Notes under the pieces: model-generated
What the model was told of the DNA's origin: nothing
Seen by the model: the letters and a program-made list of their open reading frames with translations, nothing else
Databases searched by the model: none
Shown: positions 31,069 to 39,339 of the stretch, piece after piece
How positions within the stretch are numbered: position 1 is the stretch's first letter
Layout: each line of letters begins with the position of its first letter
From: Rhynchospora pubera
Taxonomy: Eukaryota; Streptophyta; Magnoliopsida; Poales; Cyperaceae
Assembly (NCBI GenBank): GCA_028095005.1
Contig: CM051459.1
Span: forward strand, 136,053,657-136,117,656
Length of the DNA: 64,000 nt
Direction: 5' to 3'
Program-made: the position numbers and the translations under genes

Positions 31069-34000
31069 AAACTGCGTGATGCCCTAATTTATGCATTACA
31101 AAACCCCGCCAGCTTCCAGGCCTATTTTGCCCAAGAAACCCGTGAGGAGGTGGCGCAGATTGACCAGGAACCATACATTACCTTCACAGATGAGGACCTG
31201 ATGGCAGGCACGGCCGATCACAATCGACCTCTGTACACCACAGGCACCATCTATGGCAGGAAAATCAACAAAGTCCTCATTGATCCTGGATCCTCGATTA
31301 GCATCATGCGACTAAAGACGCTGGTGCAGTTATCACTCAGCACCAAAGAAACAAAGAAAGACAAAATCCGGATCCACGGGTTTAATCACCAATGCCAAAA
31401 AGCTCTTGGCTCCACCGTGATTGACATCACCTTCGGGAACCTGGTCACTCCGGTCAAATTCTTCATCATCGAAGCTGATACCACATACAAGGCGCTACTA
31501 GGGAGACCATGGCTCCACGCCAATGGGTTGGTTCCCTCCACCCTGCACCAGTGCATTAAATATGTCAAAGATGGAAAGCAATATGTGATTAAAGGAGATG
31601 ATCAGCCATTTGAGGCACACGAAGCCGAATTGGATGATGCTAAATACTACAGACCCAAGTCCGGAAAGGGGGCAGCCACCAAACAAGAAAAACCCTCTCC
31701 TGAAACCGTGAAGGAAGCAGTCAAAAATGCTGTACTCAAGGCGGCCATAAAGTCACAAATGCTCTTGGGAAGTGATAGTGAGACGGGATCGTCGGAAGGC
31801 ACAGCCGAAGACATTAACTTACCCACACGAATGCAACCAAATTATTCCAGTGAGGGCGAGGAACAAAATACTCTATCCATAGAAATCCTACCCCTAGAAC
31901 ACTGTAAAGACCTAACACCTCGGGAAAGTGAAGAAGTCATCCCTTTCAAAACCTTCACTGTCCCACCCAAAATAGAAGAGCTTGAAACAGGGCACGTTGT
32001 TCATCCCAGTATACAATTTGTCAATATCGGGGAAATCAAACATCAAAATGAAGAGTCAAACTCTGAAAACTGGGAACAATGGCTTTTAGAGGAAACCAGG
32101 AAGACGGGGATTCCTCCTCAGCTTCAAGACACCACCAACATACGGTTGGTTGAATTGTTCCGTAAAGCACAATGCCTAGAGCCAATCCCCGAAAAGCGAG
32201 CAAGAATGTTCCGAGACATATGGAATGGCTACTCTAATGAAGTCACAAAATTTAATGGGAAGGTTGCTAACACAAGGGGCCTAGGATTCAAAGCTCAAAC
32301 CAAGGGCTCAGGGTCAAATACTCCTCAAAGACCACGACAGCACTCTTGCCACCACATAACAATCACTGAAATCAAGGAGGGCAAAACAACCTCGGATGAA
32401 GGGGAACCTCCAGAAACAGAACAATTCATTCTAGCAGCCAAAAATGCACCAAAAGAATTAGAAGAAGGTGGTCAAAACACCATCGATAAATTGAAAGAAA
32501 TCAACCTAGGAACAAAGGAAAACCCAAAGCCTACATTCATTAGCACCTCCCTCCCTCAGAAGATGCAAGATGAATTGACCAAATTGCTAAGGGAATACCA
32601 AGATTGCTTCGCATGGAGCTACAGTGAAATGCCCGGGTTAGATCCAGCAGTAGCAGTCCACAAACTCAAAATTGACAAAGAGCTCAAGCCAGTCAAACAA
32701 GGACCCCGGAGAATGAGGGTTGAGTTGGAAGAAAAGGTGACAGCCGAAGTTAAAAAGCTCATCAATGCTGGATTCATAAGGGAAGAAGAAACGCCCGACT
32801 GGGTGGCTAACATTGTCCCGGTTAAGAAAAAGAACGGGCAAATCAGAGTCTGTGTTGACTTCAGGGATTTAAACAAGGCCTGCCCCAAGGATGACTTCCC
32901 TCTACCAGTGACAGAAATCATAATAGACCACACCTCGTCCCACGGGGTATATTCCTTTGTAGACGGATACTCAGGATACAACCAAATCAAAATGGATGAG
33001 AGTGACCAAAAGCACACTGCATTCCGTACCCCAATTGGTATTTACTGTTATAAAGTCATGCCTTTCGGCCTCAAAAATGCAGGAGCCACATACCAAAGGG
33101 CCATGACCAAAATCTTTGACGACCTCATACACAAGGTGGTAGAATGTTATGTAGAAGACCTTGTTGTGAAGTCCCATACCCATGAACAACACTTAGAGAA
33201 CCTGAGGCTGATGTTTGAGCGGCTGAGACAACACACTCTGAAACTCAACCCCCTAAAATGCGCCTTCATGGTGTCATCAGGAAAATTTCTAGGCTTCGTG
33301 GTGCGGCACCGAGGCATTGAAATTGATCCTGATAAAATCAAAGCTATCCAAGAATTGTCCCCTCCATGGACACTCAAACAACTCCGGTCTCTCCAAGGGC
33401 GCTTGGCGTACATTAGAAGATTCATAGCCAACTTGTCAGGCAAAATCAAACCTTTCACCAGGCTCACCAAAAAGGATGTCCCCTTTAAATGGGACGAAGA
33501 GTGCCAGAAATCTTTTGATGATATCAAACAATATCTGCAAAAACCTCCCGTGTTGGCAGCACCCATCCAGGGAAAACCTCTCATTCTCTATACCACCGCC
33601 TTGGACGGATCTCTGGGGGCATTACTTGCCCAGGAAAATGAAGAAGGAAAGGAAAATGCCCTGTATTACCTCAGCAGAATGCTCGTGGGGGCAGAACATG
33701 CATACACGCCAATCGAAAAGCATTGCCTAGCCTTGATCTTTGCAGTAAAGAAGCTTAGGCATTACATGTTGACTCATAAAGTCACATTGATCTCCAAAAC
33801 TGACCCATTGAAATACCTCATGACCCGACCTATGCTTACTGGAAGGCTGGCAAGGTGGGCCGTGGCCCTGATGGAATTTGATATAACCTATGCGCCCCAA
33901 AAGGCTATCAAAGGGCAAGCGCTAGCTGATTTCTTAGCCGCTCACCCCATACCTGATGATTCTCCGCTGGCATGCGACTTCCCTGATGAGGAGGCTATGC

Positions 34001-34782
34001 AGATAGAGGAAAATAAAACTTGTTGGAAGCTATACTTCGATGGATCATCCTCCATTCAACCAGCAGTCAAACCAAACTTGCCAAAACGACAAGCAGGTGT
34101 AGGGCTGGTGTTTGTCACCCCAGAGAAAGGCATTCTCCGGCATGCTCTAAGCCTAACCGAACCATGTACAAACAATGAAGCTGAATATGAGGCCCTAATA
34201 GCTGGACTAGATATTGCTCTTCAAATGGGTATTGAGCAGTTGGAAGTCTATGGAGATTCTCAGCTCATCCTGAGTCAGATCGAAGGCCTCTTCAAAATAA
34301 GAAAACCAGAATTGGTCAAATACCATGAGAAGGCCTTTGAGTTGATGGCCAAATTTACATATATTACCTTCCAGAAAGTCCCAAGGTCTCTGAATGGCAA
34401 AGCAGATGCATTGGCTAGATTGGCTAATGAACTCAGTGACCCGAGTCAGGAAGAAATCCAAGTCCTTGTCCATCGCAGGAGATCCTTGTCCCCTTGTCTC
34501 CTGCAGGAAAGAAACGAGGAAGAAGGAACCCTGTTTACTGACATCCACACACTTGAAAGAGAACATGAAAAAGAATGGAGGGAAATCACACAAGTCATGA
34601 CAACTGAGGGTTCGAACCAAGAGGACTGGAGACAACCCTTTCTCGACTACTTCCAACAAGGAAAATTACCTGTGAACAAGGCCATTAGAGAACAAATCAG
34701 AAAAACGGCCCTAAGGTTCGTATATGTGAACAGCACACTCTATTGGAGATCCTATGAAGGATCATGGCTTAGATGCATATAA
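31069..34782 (+). CDS. pol: Protease - reverse transcriptase - RNase H - archaeal-type RNase H, in frame after a TAG
   Basis: The frame continues directly from gag across the TAG at 31066; there is no ATG near its start (the first GTG is 31150). Aspartic protease: VLIDPGSSISIM with the catalytic Asp at 31282, in the DPGSS form. About 350 loosely conserved residues follow, including one more C-x-x-I-T motif. RT: VDFRDLNKACPKDDFPLP, VDGYSGYNQIKM, MPFGLKNAGATYQ, and a catalytic box reading YVED (33148-33159) instead of YVDD. A first, RT-attached RNase H (ALYYLSRMLVGAEHAY) is followed by a second complete one: D at 34039 (YFDGSSS), NNEAEYEA, YGDSQLI and NGKADALARL. Two RNase H domains mark the Tat lineage. 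The frame is cut by TAA 34780-34782 just before the integrase zinc finger. Confidence 0.92.
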   Translation, partial: KLRDALIYALQNPASFQAYFAQETREEVAQIDQEPYITFTDEDLMAGTADHNRPLYTTGTIYGRKINKVLIDPGSSISIMRLKTLVQLSLSTKETKKDKIRIHGFNHQCQKALGSTVIDITFGNLVTPVKFFIIEADTTYKALLGRPWLHANGLVPSTLHQCIKYVKDGKQYVIKGDDQPFEAHEAELDDAKYYRPKSGKGAATKQEKPSPETVKEAVKNAVLKAAIKSQMLLGSDSETGSSEGTAEDINLPTRMQPNYSSEGEEQNTLSIEILPLEHCKDLTPRESEEVIPFKTFTVPPKIEELETGHVVHPSIQFVNIGEIKHQNEESNSENWEQWLLEETRKTGIPPQLQDTTNIRLVELFRKAQCLEPIPEKRARMFRDIWNGYSNEVTKFNGKVANTRGLGFKAQTKGSGSNTPQRPRQHSCHHITITEIKEGKTTSDEGEPPETEQFILAAKNAPKELEEGGQNTIDKLKEINLGTKENPKPTFISTSLPQKMQDELTKLLREYQDCFAWSYSEMPGLDPAVAVHKLKIDKELKPVKQGPRRMRVELEEKVTAEVKKLINAGFIREEETPDWVANIVPVKKKNGQIRVCVDFRDLNKACPKDDFPLPVTEIIIDHTSSHGVYSFVDGYSGYNQIKMDESDQKHTAFRTPIGIYCYKVMPFGLKNAGATYQRAMTKIFDDLIHKVVECYVEDLVVKSHTHEQHLENLRLMFERLRQHTLKLNPLKCAFMVSSGKFLGFVVRHRGIEIDPDKIKAIQELSPPWTLKQLRSLQGRLAYIRRFIANLSGKIKPFTRLTKKDVPFKWDEECQKSFDDIKQYLQKPPVLAAPIQGKPLILYTTALDGSLGALLAQENEEGKENALYYLSRMLVGAEHAYTPIEKHCLALIFAVKKLRHYMLTHKVTLISKTDPLKYLMTRPMLTGRLARWAVALMEFDITYAPQKAIKGQALADFLAAHPIPDDSPLACDFPDEEAMQIEENKTCWKLYFDGSSSIQPAVKPNLPKRQAGVGLVFVTPEKGILRHALSLTEPCTNNEAEYEALIAGLDIALQMGIEQLEVYGDSQLILSQIEGLFKIRKPELVKYHEKAFELMAKFTYITFQKVPRSLNGKADALARLANELSDPSQEEIQVLVHRRRSLSPCLLQERNEEEGTLFTDIHTLEREHEKEWREITQVMTTEGSNQEDWRQPFLDYFQQGKLPVNKAIREQIRKTALRFVYVNSTLYWRSYEGSWLRCI

Positions 34783-35976
34783 AAAACCGAAGCCAACCAA
34801 GTTATGCAAGAAATTCACTCGGGAGTATGTGGGGCCCACCAATCGGGCTCTCGGATGCGAGTACAAATCAAACTAATGGGCTACTACTGGCTCACCATGA
34901 TCAATGACTGCGAAAACTTCTCCAGACAATGCCACATGTGCCAAATTCATGGAGATTTTATACACCAACACCCAAACGCACTACATCCTACAGTAGTGTC
35001 ATGGCCCTTCGAAATCTGGGGAACAGATATCATAGGCCCCATTGACCCACCAGCTTCAAATGGGCACCGCTTCATATTGGCCGCTACGGATTACTTCTCC
35101 AAATGGGCCGAAGCCAGGTCATACCGTGAAATTAAAGCCTCTGATGTGGTCAGGTTCTTTACCACTCAGGTGCTTTATAGATATGGAAATCCAAGAAAAA
35201 TAATCTCTGACAATGGGACAGCTTTCAAGAATGCCAAAATTGATGCATTCGCCGACAAACACAAAGTCGAATGGAGATACTCCTCTGTCTATAACCCAAG
35301 AGCCAATGGACTAGCGGAGGCCTTCAACAAAACACTGATCAAGATCCTTCGCAAAACCATTGGAGATAATCAAAGAAACTGGCATGAGAAACTACATGAA
35401 GCATTGTGGGCATACCGCATCACTCATAGAACAGCAACCCAAGCCACACCCTATTCTTTAGTGTATGGGGCAGAAGCAGTCCTACCAATCGAGGTGGAAC
35501 TCCCGTCACTGAGAATAGCTATGGCAGCACAAATCCCTCTGACTAAACAAACGCAACTAAGGTTGCAAGAGTTGGATGGAATGGATGAAAAGAGACTGGC
35601 AGCCCAACAAAACTTGGAGTTATATCAAGCCAGAATGACGCGAGCTTATGAAAAGCTATCAAGACCCAGAACATTTAAGAAAGGAGAACTAGTATTGGTT
35701 TTGAGGCGACCTATCCTCGGCCGACACCATGGTCCCAAATTTGCACCAAATTGGGAAGGCCCCTATGTCATAGAACAAGCATATGAAGGCGGAGCTTACC
35801 TACTTGCAGACTCAAACGGAAAACATCATGTCTCCTCCATAAATGGGAGATACCTAAAAAAATATTATGGACAAAACTACCCCGACGTACCCACAGCCCA
35901 CCAAAGCCAAAGGAAGAGCAACCAACAAATCGACTGGGCAGACAATTGCGAGGCGGTCAACCACCTCTTCACTTAG
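34783..35976 (+). CDS. int: Integrase, in frame after a TAA
   Basis: The same frame resumes directly after the stop; the first ATG is 34804. An HHCC zinc finger (EIHSGVCGAH ... CHMCQIHGD) leads the catalytic core with D (GTDIIGP, 35026), D (ISDNGTAF, 35209) and E (GLAEAFN, 35317), the D,D-35-E arrangement of retroviral-type integrases. A GPY/F-like C-terminal part (NWEGPYVIEQAY ... GGAYLL) follows, and the frame ends TAG at 35974. All catalytic residues are present. The TAA sits where related polyproteins read continuously between the second RNase H and the zinc finger, so as a separate product it would need re-initiation or readthrough. Confidence 0.92.
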   Translation, partial: KTEANQVMQEIHSGVCGAHQSGSRMRVQIKLMGYYWLTMINDCENFSRQCHMCQIHGDFIHQHPNALHPTVVSWPFEIWGTDIIGPIDPPASNGHRFILAATDYFSKWAEARSYREIKASDVVRFFTTQVLYRYGNPRKIISDNGTAFKNAKIDAFADKHKVEWRYSSVYNPRANGLAEAFNKTLIKILRKTIGDNQRNWHEKLHEALWAYRITHRTATQATPYSLVYGAEAVLPIEVELPSLRIAMAAQIPLTKQTQLRLQELDGMDEKRLAAQQNLELYQARMTRAYEKLSRPRTFKKGELVLVLRRPILGRHHGPKFAPNWEGPYVIEQAYEGGAYLLADSNGKHHVSSINGRYLKKYYGQNYPDVPTAHQSQRKSNQQIDWADNCEAVNHLFT

Positions 35977-36814
35977 GTAAAAAATCTCTCACGTCCCACC
36001 GGGTCAAAGCTCGACAGAGTGCTCCGTTCTTTTGAACGCTATGGGGTATCTCTGAGCCAAAACCCTAAAGTAATAAATTAACTTTTAAATAAAAGAAACC
36101 CTTCAAAATTTCCTAAAAATGACCCCAAGTCGAAATCCTAAATAAAATCCAAACCCAACAAAAAAATACATCTTATTCCAAAATATAAAAGCATATGACC
36201 AAAAGAAACTAGACCAAGCTAAAATATAGCTCAAATAAAAGATTAAAACCAAATATCCCTAAATATTCTCAAATCCCTAAATAAAAAAAAGATAAATTTC
36301 AAAGTCCAAAATCCAAAACTTCTAAAATATACACAAAACATTCTGTCCCACCGGGCCAAGGTAAAAGGAGTGTTCTGTCCTTATGGACATTCATAGAACA
36401 TTTCCTTTACAAATGGCCTACACCCCAAAATACGACCCTAAAAAGTCTTGTGCTTTGTCCTTTAAACAAAGTACTAGGTGTCTGTCCATCTCACCGAACT
36501 AAAGGATGAACAAAAAGTTCTGTGTCTTGAACTCTAAATTAAGACACAAATGGTGAAGCTTACCAAGGGATTAGTCAAAACCACATCCTCAATAGTTACA
36601 GATTGAGGAGACAACTTGTCTACTCAAGATGTAATTCTTGCCGAAACCTACCTAAAAAAAAAAAAGAGAATTAAGACTAAACCAAACCTGAAAGCCCCTC
36701 TGAAAATGGAGAATACCACGGCTGATGTCCGCTAACCATGTCAAGGAATAGGCCTCATAAATCCTAATACCCAGAGGGGCCCATGGTCGTGTTGGGCCTT
36801 AAACCACCGACTAC

Positions 36815-36837
36815 GGTATGTTCCTAGCTGCCGTACC
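36815..36837 (+). other. Hairpin repeat 1
   Basis: GGTATG, an 11-base loop, then CGTACC: a 6-bp stem with one T-G pair. It is the partner of the hairpin at 36905. Confidence 0.55.
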
Positions 36838-36904
36838 CAAAGAGCCAGGAGAAAACCCCATCTCGCCACATCAAAAGAGTGATATGGAACAGACAAGTCC
36901 CGAC

Positions 36905-36927
36905 GGTACGTCTCTTATTGCCGTGCC
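36905..36927 (+). other. Hairpin repeat 2
   Basis: GGTACG, an 11-base loop, then CGTGCC. The stem differs from repeat 1 at two positions yet still pairs. A third related copy near 37097 has lost perfect pairing by a one-base insertion. Confidence 0.55.
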
Positions 36928-37408
36928 AAAACAACCAACATAAAATGACGCACAAAGTCCCGCTGCGTGCCATACCCACTGCGTGCCATACCCAGAATGT
37001 CTATTCTACACGTTGAAGCGGTAATACGGAGTGAGTAAATCTCACCGGAATGGTCCTAGCTACCGAGGTAACAATGTAGAATAGACAAGTCCCATCGGTA
37101 TGTTCCTTGCTGCCGCAACCAAAGAACAGGGAGAACAACAAAAAATATCTGTCCCACTAGTGATATATGACGTCGCTACCTATGACAAGCTAAACCAAAT
37201 CACTAATAAACCTCAACAGATGTCCATAAACCAAGATCAACAGACCAAGAGTTATCAGGCCTCCAAATTGCCCTGATCAAACCATAAAATCAAAATACCA
37301 GACATAAACCATCGAAAATTACCACAATTTGAACGACAACAAAAAAACAAACATACAAAATGAAGCAATGAAACAACAAAAACCAAATGATCAACATCCA
37401 AGACTTCT

Positions 37409-38726
37409 TCACATCGGAGGCGCTGGAGGCGCCTGAGCTGCGGCCATCGCCCCTGCAAAAGCCTCTAAGGTGTTATGAATTGACTGAAGCACTGCCTCAA
37501 CATTCTCCAGTCGCTGATCTACCTCCTTAAAACGCTGGTCTATGTGTTCCTGGAGTGGAAAAGATTCTTCAATGGCTGAGCCGTCTGGAGAAGGGGGAGA
37601 AGCCTCTCTTACCGGACTATACTAATTCACAGCAGCAAACCTATGCAGGATATGACTGTTCACCGGGTAGTTGGGGTCAGGGATCAGAGTACCATGAACC
37701 ATCTCCACCCACCCGAAGGAAGTCAGGTCCGAGAGCAGGTTGCGCGGATACAGGATAGGCCGCTCAGTGATCGGATTTCCCCACAGCATCTCAGGCAATG
37801 GAATCTGAGCCCGCTCCATCAAGACATCGATTAAATTCCCATAAGGCAAATGGCCCTTGGGAAACCTCGTAACATGATGCATGTTCTGGAGGATGAGGCT
37901 AGGAAGATTAGCTTTACCGCGTTTAAGGAGTAATAGGCGAAGGTAGAATAGAGTCCCTGGGCGAGTCAAATCTGATAATTCACCCTGAGGAAAAAGGATG
38001 TAGTTGATAACCAAGAAAAATAACCTGAAAAGAACATATAAACTTCATAGTTATGAACCTATCCTTCGATAGCAAACAAAAAAAAACAAACAAACAAAAC
38101 AAACAAGACCAAAAAACACACAAACAACAAAACTACCGGTGAAGCGCAGGCAAATGTGTAGTAGAGACCAGTTCAGAACCTGCCTCGGACCTGGGTATCT
38201 TGAACCACTCACGGTGACCCCGGTATGTCCCTTGCTCACGGGGCCAACTCCCGAAGGCATAAACTGACAGGCCATTTAAAGTATCTGTGGCACCAATCAA
38301 GTCAGCCAAATCCTCAACCCCTATGTGGAAGAACCTACCGAAAAGATAGGAAGAGGCAGAAGGGATGCCATGGTGGTCAAAGTTGACACGGAGATTAGCA
38401 TAAAATAACTTGGTAATATCCGGATGGTAAGGGGTATCGAGCCTTGACAAACCATGGAGGCTCCAGGCGCTAAGCCACCCTGTTATTAAATTCATATAAG
38501 GGGTGGTGAAACGCCCTTGAGGATGAAACAAAAAGCAGGTGGAAACTTCACGCTTCCCTTCACCAATGTTACTTTGATAACACTCAAAAGCCTCGTCGTC
38601 TCGAAACAGATAACGGTTGCCTGGGTCATATGACCAATTAGGCTTGGAAGGTGGCGCGCTCTGAACGGAGGAACTACCTTCATCCCTAGGGCGCTTGGGA
38701 TTCCTTGGATTTATGACACCGGCCAT
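37409..38726 (-). CDS. Antisense retrotransposon gene (two exons, one in-frame TAG)
   Basis: On the minus strand, ATG 38726 opens exon 1 (38726-38137). A GT donor (CACCG|GTAGTT) and an acceptor TTCTTTTCAG bound a 112-bp intron (38136-38025), and exon 2 continues in frame from 38024. The total to TGA 37409-37411 is 402 codons, with one in-frame TAG at 37622-37624. The N-terminal half (FYANLRVNFDHHGIPSASSY, then FFHIGVEDLADLIGAT) resembles the 'putative plant transposon protein' domain known from antisense genes of Tat/Ogre elements. The C-terminus after the TAG is a predicted coiled coil (IDQRFKEVDQRLENVEAVLQ) ending in an Ala/Pro tail. A TATA box lies about 70 bp upstream. Function unknown. 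The TAG may be a recent mutation, since the frame stays open on both sides. Confidence 0.72.
38025..38136 (-). other. Intron of the antisense gene (112 bp)
   Basis: On the minus strand it starts GTAGTTTTG and ends CTTTTCAG, is T-rich throughout, and its removal joins two open frames in phase. Confidence 0.7.
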
Positions 38727-38791
38727 GGAAAACGGAGTTAGAGGAAGAAAATTTGGAAGGAGAAAATGATATGGGTTACGTGCGCATGATG

Positions 38792-38804
38792 CCTTATATA
38801 TATA
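38792..38804 (-). promoter_or_regulatory. TATA box of the antisense gene
   Basis: On the minus strand TATATATATAAGG lies 66-78 bp upstream of the ATG at 38726, a normal distance for a plant promoter with a short leader. Confidence 0.55.
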
Positions 38805-38809
38805 TGAAT

Positions 38810-39326
38810 TAGGGCACCAGAGAGCGTATGTCTTCTCAAACTTGCTAATAAAGGTGAGAAATCAAAAGGCGTGGCGGTTTGCAATAAAGGAACAAAATCG
38901 CTTCGCGATCCAAGGATTTTAATGAACAAAAAATGATGAGCCCAATGACATCAAGAAATACAATATCCATATCCATAAATCAACTACAATCAAGAGCCCA
39001 AGAAAGGTCCAAAACATTACATAACTAAAAGCCCAACCGCAATAAAGTCAGAGATAACCAACTAAAACCAAGTCCAAAGACTAAATCCTAATCCAAAACC
39101 TCCAAACTACCAAGTGTAGTAAAAGAACCATACAAAAAAAAAATATAGAACCCACAGCCGGCTCAATCTCCTCAGATGCGTCTCAGAATCATCATCGGAA
39201 CTGACATCTTCCCAGAATAATAAAGTAACACAAGAAGGGAAGTGACATAAAAAGTGAGGCCCAGAGTGAATGCAGAAAGGGGCACCAGAGCAGGTCGTTC
39301 GACTTGGATTCCTCACAACCTACTCT
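38810..39326 (+). other. Non-coding stretch before the 3' LTR
   Basis: A-rich sequence with no recognisable coding region on either strand. Short minus-strand frames here are not conserved and overlap the LTR border. Confidence 0.5.
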
Positions 39327-39339
39327 GGTGGGGGGCATT
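39327..39339 (+). other. Polypurine-tract-like site before the 3' LTR
   Basis: GGTGGGGGGCATT ends directly at the TG of the right LTR. A short G-rich run at this position is the expected plus-strand primer. Confidence 0.6.

Larger units (their letters stand above)
35977..37250 (+). other. Non-coding 3' region with diverged repeats and hairpins
   Basis: No sense gene is seen. Repeated pieces include GTCCCACCGGG (35994 and 36344), each followed by an AGTG[C/T]TC[C/T]GT[T/C]CTT-like tail, and CTGCGTGCCATACCCA twice in tandem at 36964-36995. AGACAAGTCCC occurs before CGGTACG and CGGTATG. Two of these fold as 6-bp stems with 11-base loops (36815-36837 and 36905-36927). Confidence 0.7.

Noticed and set aside
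36964..36995. CTGCGTGCCATACCCA tandem as a possible functional iteron
   Set aside because: Only two copies; more likely a local slippage duplication.
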